The notes: generated by a model not told the origin, from the sequence alone. Positions 1 through 8,500 are shown, counted from the stretch's first letter. The stretch: 16,058 bases of DNA from Desulfobacterales bacterium (GCA_030149585.1 JASFBJ010000041.1:1-16058), one strand, 5' to 3'. Made by a program: numbers and translations.

Positions 1-78
1 CGCGGCTGATATCAAGATAATTCCTATCAGGGCAATCATCATAACTACTGCTGAAATTTTCATTTTGTTTAACACCAC
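1..78 (-). CDS. N-terminus of an exported or membrane protein (runs off the left edge)
   Basis: Reading leftward, a GTG at 78-76 follows an AGGAG (minus strand, 88-84) with a 5-nt spacer and opens a frame that stays open to the window edge. It begins MVLNKMKISAVVMM and continues with a run of Ile/Leu/Val/Ala typical of a signal peptide or first membrane helix. An in-frame ATG at 63-61 gives a shorter start, but it lies about 20 nt from the AGGAG, so the GTG is preferred. The gene follows the cohesin-like gene by 87 bp on the same strand and may be the third member of that operon, with a 9-bp hairpin between them. Only 26 codons are visible, so function cannot be assigned. Confidence 0.6.
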   Translation of the reverse strand, partial: MVLNKMKISAVVMMIALIGIILISAA

Positions 79-104
79 AATTTCTCCTGATAACTAATTT
101 TTTT

Positions 105-140
105 CCGGCTCGCCTGTCTTGAAATGGAAAAGCGAGCCGG
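105..140. repeat. Intergenic inverted repeat (9-bp perfect stem)
   Basis: CCGGCTCGC at 105-113 is exactly complementary to GCGAGCCGG at 132-140, with an 18-nt loop. It sits between the stop of the cohesin-like gene (166) and the Shine-Dalgarno of the next minus-strand gene. In the minus direction the stem is followed by an A-run, not a U-run, so it is not a classical intrinsic terminator. It may instead protect an mRNA end or attenuate read-through. Confidence 0.5.
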
Positions 141-165
141 AGTTAAAATTATTTTAAAAAGTTTT

Positions 166-774
166 TCACATGGTTCGCCTGCGGCGAATCCCTATAAGCC
201 CCAAAAGACCGCTTCCCAGCAGCCAGACAGCAGCGGGAACCGGAACTGCAGACACATCAGCGCCTTCATGACCGGTTATGTCAGCCACCTGGTGGTACGT
301 AGGCGTGGTATCGCCAGGGTCGATATAACCGATGGTTGTAAGGCCGTCCAGGTCAATAAACCATACATCCGGGCTGTCATCGATGCTTGCGCCGTCAAGA
401 ACTTCAAAGGTCACTGTGGCAAGTTGTGCGCTTCCGATCTCAGGAATGGGGACATCCCAGGTATAGCCGTTAAAATTATAAATTACTCCAGGCGCCTCAA
501 GCCACGGATCGGAAAATTGCTCAAACCCTTCAGGTAAATCATTGGTCCAGCCGGATAGTGAGAGTTCGTTAATATCAAAACCAATGCAAAAGGCATAGGC
601 ATCACCAAACCCGACTGCCGGGTCAGCCTCAAAATTAACTGTAAAGGTAATCTCTTCTCCGGGGAGAGCATATATTTCGTCTGTGGGATTAATTGAAATG
701 GTTGCGGCCATGGCGCTGCCGGCCCCAAAGCTTATAAAAAAAGAAATAATAAGAACGTTAAGCAGTTTTTTCAT
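166..774 (-). CDS. Exosortase-anchored (VPLPA/PEP-CTERM) protein with cohesin-like domain
   Basis: About 202 residues. A signal peptide (MKKLLNVLIISFF to about residue 23, ending SAMA) precedes one beta-rich domain (about 24-155). Its pattern matches the cohesin fold: ISINP near the start, ALPGEEITFTVNF, AFCIGFDINELSLSGW, then a late ATVTFEVLDG strand. That assignment is by eye and is inference. The last 26 residues are a VPLPA-type sorting signal: VPVPAAVWLLGSG, a short hydrophobic helix, then RRRR. An exosortase would recognise this tail and process the protein for surface display or release. The start is placed at 774 rather than the upstream in-frame ATG at 789 because GGAG at 787-784 is correctly spaced (9 nt) for 774 and overlaps the 789 ATG. 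It lies 44 bp downstream of the dockerin gene on the same strand, so co-transcription is likely and the two products are candidate partners. Confidence 0.82.
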   Translation of the reverse strand: MKKLLNVLIISFFISFGAGSAMAATISINPTDEIYALPGEEITFTVNFEADPAVGFGDAYAFCIGFDINELSLSGWTNDLPEGFEQFSDPWLEAPGVIYNFNGYTWDVPIPEIGSAQLATVTFEVLDGASIDDSPDVWFIDLDGLTTIGYIDPGDTTPTYHQVADITGHEGADVSAVPVPAAVWLLGSGLLGLIGIRRRRTM

Positions 775-783
775 TTGTTGATT

Positions 784-787
784 CTCC
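784..787 (-). promoter_or_regulatory. Ribosome binding site deciding the start of the cohesin-like gene
   Basis: GGAG on the minus strand lies 9 nt before the ATG at 774-772 and overlaps the alternative ATG at 789-787. No Shine-Dalgarno-like sequence precedes the 789 ATG. This favours the shorter protein, whose N-terminus is then a standard signal peptide starting MKKLL. Confidence 0.6.
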
Positions 788-818
788 ATATATTAGTTTA
801 TTAAGTTTTAGGTTTTTT

Positions 819-2552
819 TTAATACCAGGGATAGTTTGTAAACCATCTTGATTTAAAGATGCCGAAATCAGAAGGCCCGACTACATCGTTAGAATCAAAG
901 TCAGCGTCAGGATTCCAGTTGGAACTACCAGGCACGCTGAACCATGTTGACTTGAACAGTCCAAAGTCAGAAGGCCCGACAACACAATTATTATCAAGAT
1001 CACAATCGCATGCATTGCCGTATCCGTCGCTGTCTGTATCTTCCTGGCCCGGATTTGGAGTTAACGCGCAATTGTCCAGATGATCAAATATTCCATCTTC
1101 ATCAGAATCATTATTTTCAGCGCACATATAATAATATTCCCAGCTAAGTGGAATCACGGAATCCCAGTCCATCGTAAACCAGCCTGTCATTTCGATTTGA
1201 TGGGGATTAGCAGCGCCCACTACAAACTCAACCGCTTCGCATGGGGAATTCGGGTCAATCCCTTCGCATTCAGGATTGCCGCTACCGGAAATAATTTGAA
1301 GGTTTTCGTCAAACTTGATTATATAAGCGTCTTCATCGCCTCCACCGTAAGAGTTTGACTGGCCGACTGCCACGCCTCCGTTATCTGCCGTGCCCGCTGC
1401 ATTACAAAAGCGATCATCTGTAACACCCGCATAAATTCTGTCATCAATTAGAGTGCCGTCCGGGCTGAATCGAAGGAGCCATGCATTTTTAACCAGATTA
1501 AAGTTATAATTTTGCCCTGCAAGAATGAGATCTGTATTTTCCGCCTCACAGACTGATGCATATGTGAAATCATGACCGGCTGGAGCCTCAATATTGGAGC
1601 CGAATATTCTTGCCCATGAAAAATCACCATCCTTGTCAACCTTCAGCAAAAACGCGAGTCTTCTTTCCTGGGTTTTAAAACTATAGCTCTGCCCGACAAT
1701 GGCATATCCTCCATCTGATGTCCGGCAAATATCTTTTAAAAAATCAAGTTCTACTGCCAGGCCTTCAGGCGGCACAGGAGCATAATTTTTGGCCCAGACG
1801 ATGACGCCGGCCAGGTCAATTTTTATTAAAACCACGTCATTTTCTCCGGTAGCACTCATATATCTGTCGTAGTTTGCAAGGAGATAACCGTCTACCAGAC
1901 CCGTATCGGGATTTTTTGTTTCAAGGACGTGGGACCACATATTATAATCTGCGGTGCCGTAGCATTTGCCCCATTCAAGGGCGCCGTTTGCCGATAATTT
2001 AAAAACCGTCCAGTCTTTGCTGTTACCAGGACATGTGTACTGGGAAGATATAATGCACCCTCCGTCCCGGGTTGCTGCCGGCCAAAGACCTCTGGTTGAG
2101 ATAATATCGTTTGTAACCAGCTTTTCCCACACAACTGTTCCGCAGGCTTTCAGCTTGGCCACCCAGACGCTCTTTTTAACAGGAGCTGGATCGCCGGCGC
2201 TTACATAACCTGAAACAAAAATATAGCCGTCTTCATTTACATCCACATAGGTGGTGTGTGAGTGCTTGACGCCGTCAAATTTTTTGGTCCACTCAAGATT
2301 TCCATATTTGTTGAATTTAACTAATTGTACATAGCTTTCAACTTCACCGGTTGTAATATAGCCGCCGTCCGGCGTTACCTTTACATCAATAAATGCCTCA
2401 TCTCCTTCAGCATGAAGGTTTACGGCAAAATTATCAGCGCTGTATGCAGCGCCGGGTGATAATAAAACAGCGCCGGCAACCGCAAAAGGCAGCGCTGCCG
2501 CAATAGTCAGTATGCTAAACATTTTTTTTATTCTAAACATTTTTAACCCCAT
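819..2552 (-). CDS. Secreted seven-repeat beta-propeller protein with TSP3 and dockerin-like C-terminus
   Basis: 577 residues. A signal peptide (about 1-39, ending AAYSA) is followed by about seven repeats of roughly 50 residues (about 53-421), each built like DGGY-[IV]-x-x-G ... KFNKYGNLEW. This suggests a seven-bladed propeller. Residues 423-480 are unassigned. Residues 482-515 are thrombospondin-type-3-like calcium repeats (DSDEDGIFDHLDNC, EDTDSDGYGNAC). The end carries two F-hand loops typical of type I dockerins. D518-L-D-N-N has its twelfth residue at D529 and is followed by FGLFKS. D551-F-D-S-N has its twelfth residue at D562 and is followed by FGIFKS. There is no PEP-CTERM tail, so the protein must be held by a partner or released. 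In-frame ATGs at 2552 and 2540 are both possible; GGGG lies 6 nt before the second. It is the first gene of a likely operon with the cohesin-like gene. Its ligand is unknown. Confidence 0.83.
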   Translation of the reverse strand: MGLKMFRIKKMFSILTIAAALPFAVAGAVLLSPGAAYSADNFAVNLHAEGDEAFIDVKVTPDGGYITTGEVESYVQLVKFNKYGNLEWTKKFDGVKHSHTTYVDVNEDGYIFVSGYVSAGDPAPVKKSVWVAKLKACGTVVWEKLVTNDIISTRGLWPAATRDGGCIISSQYTCPGNSKDWTVFKLSANGALEWGKCYGTADYNMWSHVLETKNPDTGLVDGYLLANYDRYMSATGENDVVLIKIDLAGVIVWAKNYAPVPPEGLAVELDFLKDICRTSDGGYAIVGQSYSFKTQERRLAFLLKVDKDGDFSWARIFGSNIEAPAGHDFTYASVCEAENTDLILAGQNYNFNLVKNAWLLRFSPDGTLIDDRIYAGVTDDRFCNAAGTADNGGVAVGQSNSYGGGDEDAYIIKFDENLQIISGSGNPECEGIDPNSPCEAVEFVVGAANPHQIEMTGWFTMDWDSVIPLSWEYYYMCAENNDSDEDGIFDHLDNCALTPNPGQEDTDSDGYGNACDCDLDNNCVVGPSDFGLFKSTWFSVPGSSNWNPDADFDSNDVVGPSDFGIFKSRWFTNYPWY

Positions 2553-2655
2553 TTTGATATTTTCTAACCCGGAATCTCGTGAAATCCGAAAAATCAGGGT
2601 CTTTTCTTATGGTTTATTTTATAATTCAGCAGTTACTCATTCCATTTGCACTCAT

Positions 2656-2685
2656 TCAAAACATTTCAAATATACATTCCTGCAT
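2656..2685 (-). CDS. Possible leader peptide MQECIFEMF in the 5' leader of the dockerin gene
   Basis: On the minus strand AAAGGAGG (within 2700-2681) is followed four bases later by ATG and nine codons ending in TGA. This is one of the strongest Shine-Dalgarno matches in the window, yet it lies about 105-130 nt ahead of the annotated starts at 2552/2540, which have only weak sites. It could be a translated leader ORF that couples or attenuates expression, or a ribosome standby site. Nothing else supports translation, and so short an ORF can arise by chance. Confidence 0.3.
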   Translation of the reverse strand: MQECIFEMF

Positions 2686-2816
2686 CACCCCTCCTTTCCC
2701 TTTTTTCTGGTTTTTCCATTCCTGTTTTGTTGTCCGGTTTTGTTATCCGGCACTGACCTAAATCTGTGCGTCTACTTGTGGAAGTTATTTCGTCCTCGTT
2801 CCTTATGACCTTTTTC

Positions 2817-2866
2817 TAAAAAAAAAGGCATAACCGGATTAATTAATATAATCCACGTTATGCCTT
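2817..2866 (-). terminator. Intrinsic terminator on the minus strand upstream of the dockerin gene
   Basis: AAGGCATAAC (2825-2834) pairs perfectly with GTTATGCCTT (2857-2866). Inside that, GGATTA (2836-2841) pairs with TAATCC (2849-2854). Read on the minus strand, the hairpin runs straight into nine U residues (A-run at 2818-2826). No U-run follows on the plus strand, so the orientation is clear. No protein gene lies upstream of it on the minus strand in this window. It must therefore end a short non-coding or leader transcript that starts somewhere between 2870 and the TonB gene. Confidence 0.7.
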
Positions 2867-3013
2867 CACTCCCCTCGCACTTTTGAAAAGCCGGGGTCGT
2901 AAAACATACCTATAATTGTTTGTTGAAACTATATTTTTTATGATGTCTAAACGAAACAGAATAAAAAGTCAAGCCGACTTTTCCGCAATTTTCAACAGAT
3001 TTTAAAAAAGGCA

Positions 3014-3036
3014 GGGGCAGGTTTCAAACCCGTCTC
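3014..3036. repeat. Imperfect inverted repeat around GGTTTCAAACC
   Basis: GGGGCAGGTTTCAAACCC followed by GTCTC forms an imperfect palindrome centred near 3025: GGTTT-C-AAACC plus outer pairs with one mismatch and G-U wobbles. It resembles the short GC-rich dispersed palindromes of the GGGTTTGAAACCTGCCCC type that I associate with intergenic regions of several environmental bacteria. That family assignment is from memory and is not tested here. Confidence 0.3.
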
Positions 3037-3070
3037 GAATAACGACAAACTCGACTCAGCCGTTTTTTTG

Positions 3071-3128
3071 CAGATTAGTAAAGATTAGTGAAAATTGATG
3101 AATCCCGGGGTATTGACTTTTTGCCAAT
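3071..3128 (+). promoter_or_regulatory. GATTAGTGAAAAT-type repeat plus TTGACT element upstream of the TonB receptor
   Basis: Degenerate short repeats (GATTAGTAAA, GATTAGTGAAAATTGATG) run into AATCC, about 6 bp, then ATTGACTTTTTGCCAATGG. TTGACT at 3113-3118 could be a -35 box; the best -10 at 17 nt (TAAACA, 3136-3141) is weak. The same order of elements occurs upstream of the small PEP-CTERM gene (10908-11006), including an identical 13-mer ACTTTTTGCCAAT (here 3116-3128). Here TTGCCA-A-TGGCAA also makes a short palindrome. Function is inferred from the shared arrangement only; the element is about 240 bp before the receptor start. Confidence 0.4.
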
Positions 3129-3363
3129 GGCAACATAAACAGGAATAACAAAACTTATTAGAAATTCCTAAAAGATTTAACAATGGCCATCTTAACGGTC
3201 TCCGAAATTTCAGCAGCACTTAAAAAGTAAAGATCTAACAAAAATTGCACCAATTAATTCTGTTGCGGTTTTTATTTATGTTTTTTGTGAACATTTTTGA
3301 CGCTATCAGGGCAATCTTTTTTTCAGGCTCAAAACATTTTTATTATATGAGGTCAATTTAATT

Positions 3364-5424
3364 ATGTCCAAAAAAGGGATACTACCACTATTATTCTTTT
3401 TGATTACTGCTTATATCTTTTGTGCTTTCCAGACCATACATGCAAAGGAGCAAGAAACATCTGAAGAAAAACATGGTGAAACAGGTGAGATTTCCGAGAT
3501 AGAACTACCCAAAATGGTGGTTACAGGATCCAGAGAGAAAGTTGACAAGCCTGAAAATTTGCCGGTTCCTGTTCAGATTATAACCCAGGAGCAAATCAAG
3601 GAGATAGGGGCTATAAAATTCGATCAGGTTATCGAAATCACTCAGGGGGTTGAACTGGTGAATTCTCCTGATATGAATATATCCCCAGGGCTTAAAACCC
3701 TTCGGATGCGCGGTATGGATTTTAATCATGTGCTTATACTGGTAAACGGTAAAAGATTGCCGGGTTCACGTCCCGGCACAAAGGGTTATTCTTATATTGA
3801 TATCGGCAATATAAATATTGATATGATCGAGCGGATCGAAGTATTGCGGGACGGTGCTTCATCCCAGTATGGTTCAGACGCGGTGGCCGGCGTTATCAAT
3901 ATTATTACCAAAAAATATATAACAAAATTTTCCATCAATACCCAGTACGGGATATCTTCGCAGGATGATGCCGAAGAAAAACATATAGATGCTTCGGGTG
4001 GATTGCCGCTGGGCAAAAGACTTCACTTGAATTTAAGTGCCTTTGGAACCGAGCAGGATCATTATGACCGTACCCCAAGTGATAGATGGGGGACCGCTGA
4101 TTATAAGCAGGACGGCGGCAATGTCGGTGTTGTTTTTGATATAACCGATTTTCAAATGATAAGTCTTGACGGCCGATTTGCGGAAACCGATTCTGAATTT
4201 CTAAAAGAGGGCACAGGGAATACAGCTACATTTAGGAATAATAATAAGAAAAATCTTTCCGGCGACATTGACTGGGAAGGTGAATTTGAAAATATAAAAT
4301 TTGATCTTTGTGCCGGGTATTCTACTTCAGAAATGGAATACAGGCATACCGAAGACCCTGACTACCGTGGTGACATGGACTGGGATATTGCTCAATACAG
4401 CGGAAATCTGACCTGGGATCCTGCTGGCTGGCTGACATTTTTTACAGGAGCTTCATGGAATGAAGAAGATATCGACGCTCCGCAGCGCAATTTTATTAAA
4501 AACCGCGTAATAAAAGCAATTTTTACCGAAATAGATCTAAAACCATTTTATAACATTACGCTACAACTTTCCGGCCGGTTTGAGAATTATTCGGATTTCG
4601 GCGATAATTTTTCCCCTAAACTGGCGTGCCGCTATGAAATTATACCGCCGCTGGCAATAAGAGCATCTGTTTCAAAATCTTATGTAGCGCCCACTTTATT
4701 CCAAATGCATGATAATTTTCCCGATGCCATGGGCTGGAATGATATTTACGGCAATCCTGATTTAGATGCTTCCGAGGCTGTAAATACTACTGCCGGCATT
4801 ATCTGGAAGGTAATTAAAAAATTTAATACCAGGGTTTCATTTGATTTTTTCTATAACAGGATTGAAGACATGATAGTTGTAGAATCGCTCAAAAATCAGA
4901 AAACGGCTTTACCTGAATCCACACCTGAAATGGATGAAAGGGGCATACCGGCAACAGTAAACACTGTATCGAGCTACAAAAATCTGGATGGAACAACTAA
5001 ATATAAGGGCTTTGAAATCGGATTTGCCACGGATTTGCCCTGGCGTTTTGCCATGGATGTCAATGCAAATTATCTTGATACCGAAGACCCTGACGGCTAT
5101 GACCTGACAAACCGTCCAAGATCCGGAATGACTGCTATTTTAAGATATAACTACGAAAAGCGCTTCTGGGGAAATTTACGGTATAATTACCGTGGTAAAT
5201 ACATAAGCGATGGTCTGTTTGAGAAAGTATCCTGTTTTGACACAATCAACGCCCAGATAAACTATGCAGTAAATAAAAATATTATTATTTACCTTGGAGG
5301 GCGCAATCTTCTGGATGAAAAGCCACCTGTAGACCTTGAAAAATATGAAATGGGTCACAGGGAATCCATGGTTGATTCCAGCATGGGAGCCTACTGGTAT
5401 GGAGGGGCTAAAATCAGCTTCTAA
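3364..5424 (+). CDS. TonB-dependent outer-membrane receptor
   Basis: 686 residues. A signal peptide (about 1-27, ending TIHA) is followed by a short acidic linker and a TonB-box-like stretch ELPKMVVTGSR (about 47-57). The plug domain (about 60-184) shows the familiar ILVNGKRLPG, IDMIERIEVLRDGASSQYG and AVAGVINIITKK blocks. The rest (about 185-686) is a 22-strand-type barrel ending in Phe (GGAKISF), as recognised by the BAM machinery. The family imports siderophores, cobalamin, metals or glycans using TonB-ExbB-ExbD energy; the substrate cannot be read from sequence, and I saw no cobalamin riboswitch upstream. GAGG at 3349-3352 lies 11 nt before the ATG. The next gene starts 99 bp downstream on the same strand with no obvious terminator between, so the receptor may share a transcript with the large surface protein. 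Confidence 0.93.
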   Translation: MSKKGILPLLFFLITAYIFCAFQTIHAKEQETSEEKHGETGEISEIELPKMVVTGSREKVDKPENLPVPVQIITQEQIKEIGAIKFDQVIEITQGVELVNSPDMNISPGLKTLRMRGMDFNHVLILVNGKRLPGSRPGTKGYSYIDIGNINIDMIERIEVLRDGASSQYGSDAVAGVINIITKKYITKFSINTQYGISSQDDAEEKHIDASGGLPLGKRLHLNLSAFGTEQDHYDRTPSDRWGTADYKQDGGNVGVVFDITDFQMISLDGRFAETDSEFLKEGTGNTATFRNNNKKNLSGDIDWEGEFENIKFDLCAGYSTSEMEYRHTEDPDYRGDMDWDIAQYSGNLTWDPAGWLTFFTGASWNEEDIDAPQRNFIKNRVIKAIFTEIDLKPFYNITLQLSGRFENYSDFGDNFSPKLACRYEIIPPLAIRASVSKSYVAPTLFQMHDNFPDAMGWNDIYGNPDLDASEAVNTTAGIIWKVIKKFNTRVSFDFFYNRIEDMIVVESLKNQKTALPESTPEMDERGIPATVNTVSSYKNLDGTTKYKGFEIGFATDLPWRFAMDVNANYLDTEDPDGYDLTNRPRSGMTAILRYNYEKRFWGNLRYNYRGKYISDGLFEKVSCFDTINAQINYAVNKNIIIYLGGRNLLDEKPPVDLEKYEMGHRESMVDSSMGAYWYGGAKISF

Positions 5425-5523
5425 TTTAGCATATTGTGGCAAAAAATTTTAAACTAATAAACTGCGAATCAAAGGTGTTTTGGGGCGAGCCCTAAATTCC
5501 GGCAATTCTTAAAAGGTGAAAAA

Positions 5524-8500
5524 ATGAAAAAAAAACATATAATCTTTATCCTGATATCGATGTTGATCCTGTTTGCAGGATTCAGCAAGCCGGCGGCAGC
5601 CGGGGACATGGAAGGCCCGCCTGGTGGTTATTTCTGCCCAGGCTATGTAGATGCACCGGACTGGTCGGCAGACACAGGATATACCCGGCAGAGCTGGGAT
5701 TTTTTGCCTGTGCCTGATTTGGATGAGCCAGGCACCTATAAAGAACCGGCTTTCATAAATGATGATGCCCCAATACTTTATCCAAACCCGGTTACGCCTC
5801 CTGTTTCACCTGATGCCGATACTTATGGCGGCCCTGGCATGTATAATTCATACGGAAGCCCATCATTTTATGCTTCAGGGCGCACAACATCCTTTGCCTG
5901 GGAATGGACGGATTACGGCATGGGCATGGAAAATAACACCTTTTACGGGCATATAGGCGGCATGGGAGCAGGGTATGTGGCTTTTGAGCTTCCAAGTCTG
6001 GAGATAGCAAATGCGACCAAAGAAATCTGGATACAGTATATAGTTTATCTGCACAAAAACGACACCCCTGCTGATATGGTAACAGGATTTTTCAGTGACA
6101 GTGACATGTCAGCCGAAATCGGTGCCATGGAAAGCAGACTGTGGGAACAACTCGATGGCCCGGGCGGCACCGGCTACTGGTGGAGAATTACTGAAAATTG
6201 GACAATGCCTCAGTCAGACAAAGATTTTTTCCGTCTTGAAACCGCTGACGGCACTGCCACCCTGATTGATACGATCGATATTCAAACCAGATGTAAAACA
6301 GTCTTTACCCCTGAATTTGATCCTGTTTCAGGAACCACTTTTACTTCACCACTTGCCGTATCCATCAGTTGCGCAACTAACGGCGCGATAATTTATTATA
6401 CTATTGACGGCACTGAGCCGACCCTATCCTCAAATGAATATACTGAAGCTATTTCCATCAGTGAATCCACTACTTTTAAGGCCAGGGCATTTAAAAACGG
6501 CATGGAGCAAAGCGCCGTTGCAACGGCAACTTACACCAAAGCCGATACCGTGGTTGAACCGGTATTTTTACCTGTTTCAGGAAGCACTTTTACTTCATCC
6601 CTTGCCGTATCCATCAGTTGCGCAACTAACGGCGCGATAATTTATTATACTATTGACGGCACTGAGCCGACCCTATCCTCAAATGAATATACTGAAGCTA
6701 TTTCCATCAGTGAATCCACTACTTTTAAGGCCAGGGCATTTAAAGACGGCATGGAGCAAAGCTCTATTGCAGATGCAGCATATACCAGAGCTTTTCCGGA
6801 AATAGCATACTCTTCCCCGGTTTTTAATTTCAACGCCATTGAAAACGATAATAACCCTGATGCACAAATCCTTGAAATCTGGAATTCCGGAAGCGGAATT
6901 TTAAACTGGTCGGTCAGCGATAATGTAGACTGGCTCTCTTTAACTCCGGAAAGCGGCTCGTCAACCAGTGAAGATAATAAAGGAGCTGTTACCCTGTCTG
7001 TGGACATTACAGGGCTTAACCCCGGGGATTACGAAGCTAAACTTATTATCAGCGACCCTGAAGCTAAAAAACCTTCGGTGTCTCTTTGTGTAAATTTAAG
7101 TATATCTGCGGAACCCGAGGTCCCGAACATAGCTTATAGCTCTTTAGAGTACATTTTCAGCGCTGCTCAGAGCGGAAATGATCCTGCGGACAATTCCTTG
7201 TGGATTTGGAATTCCGGCACCGGAACTTTAAACTGGTCGGTCAGCGATAATGTAGACTGGCTCTCTTTAACTCCGGAAAGCGGCTCGTCAACCAGTGAAG
7301 ATGATAAAGAGGCAGTTACCCTGTCTGTGGATATTACAGGGCTTGATGCCGGAAATTATGACGCAGCCATAACTATCAGCGATCCTGAAGCTGCAAATAA
7401 TCAGCAGACAATAAATATAAGGCTGACTATTATTTCAAGCGAATGGTCGGATAATCCATATTACACCCACCAGAGCTGGGAGTTTAATTCTCTGGATATA
7501 GATCCCGATACTCCGGGGTGGCAGCTTCCCACATGCAACGATGCCGGCAAAGATGATGCTATATCACCAGGGATTCCCGGACGTGAGGATGATGAAGGAA
7601 ATCCCTATGCACCCCTGGCACCGGATGCACTGGATGATGAATTTCAGAATAACTATGGAGAGCCTTTATTAATCTATGCTATGCCTCGCGATAACGAATC
7701 AGGCGGCTGGAGCTGGCACGCCATGGCCGGTCCCTGGTTCAGGTGCGGCTATTATGGCGGAATGGGTGATACAGCGCTGGTTTTTGAAATCCCGAATTAT
7801 TATCAGGCGGAACAGATGCATACCCAGGTTAAAATAGAATGGTTTTTCTTTGGTTCCGACAACGGCCTGGACTGGAGATGTGAAATTGGACGGAATTATG
7901 AAAAAAATCTTGATGAATCGAATCATTTGGACCGAATTATAATAACCAATACCAACGGTGTTAATCTGCTGAATGAAACCGTTGTAGAAATACCGGATAC
8001 TGTTAATCCAAACGGGAAAATATGGCATCGGATTACACAATTATGGGAATTTGATGATTCTCCGGCCAAAATTTACGCCAAAATCTATGGTCTTTCCAAT
8101 GTTGCCGTGCTGATCGATCAGGTGGAGATTAATGCTCGAAGCCTGAATTATATTTCTCCTCCTGAAGTAGTCTCAACAATCCCCATGCCCGGTGAAAATG
8201 ATGCCCGGGTTAACTCGCCGATTTTCATCACCTTCAACCGGCCCATGGATAAAGCAGCAACAGAAGCAGCTTTCAGTATTTCTCCCGAGATTGAGGGGAG
8301 TTTTACCTGGTCGGCTCTTGACAAAAACTTGACTTTTAATCCTGAATACTATCTGTCATGCGGCGACGAATATACCGTAACCGTTTCAAAAGACGCAAAA
8401 GATGTGTCTGAAGTCAACCTGGTGGAAGACTATACATTCTCTTTTACTACCGAAAATTATACTGACCCTGCTGCTGAGTTTGAAAATATACCTGAAGGAA

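Larger units (their letters stand above)
2553..3363. other. Divergent intergenic region, 811 bp, regulatory content only
   Basis: This region separates the minus-strand dockerin/cohesin operon from the plus-strand TonB receptor. No convincing protein longer than a leader peptide was found on either strand. It contains a short leader ORF with a strong Shine-Dalgarno, a minus-strand terminator, an imperfect inverted repeat near 3014-3036, and a plus-strand repeat/TTGACT element; each is listed separately. A 13-nt direct repeat of the type CCGGAYAACAAAA (minus strand, about 2724-2750) is also present. A weak minus-strand promoter candidate has TTGACT at 2972-2967 and TAGACA at 2949-2944 with a 17-nt spacer. 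That TTGACT overlaps a small 7-bp inverted repeat (AAAAGTC/GACTTTT, 2964-2982), so its role is ambiguous. Confidence 0.7.

Noticed and set aside
124..537. Plus-strand open frame opposite the cohesin-like gene
   Set aside because: The minus-strand frame has a signal peptide, a sorting tail and a proper ribosome site. The plus-strand frame has none of these and a composition typical of antisense reading.
2512..2808. Plus-strand open frame of 98 codons overlapping the start of the dockerin gene
   Set aside because: It overlaps the coding start on the other strand, is rich in Phe/His/Cys from an AT-rich, pyrimidine-rich leader, and has no Shine-Dalgarno. The strong signals there are all on the minus strand.
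2825..2866. Integron attC-like inverted repeat (GTTATGCC ... GGCATAAC)
   Set aside because: The arms do not fit the RYYYAAC/GTTRRRY core consensus, there is only one copy, no integrase is present, and the adjoining nine-base U-run makes a terminator the simpler explanation.
2880..3363. Cobalamin or other riboswitch for the TonB receptor
   Set aside because: I looked for a B12-box-like GCCACTG and for c-di-GMP, preQ1 and fluoride riboswitch landmarks on both strands and found no convincing match. A covariance search would be needed to be certain.
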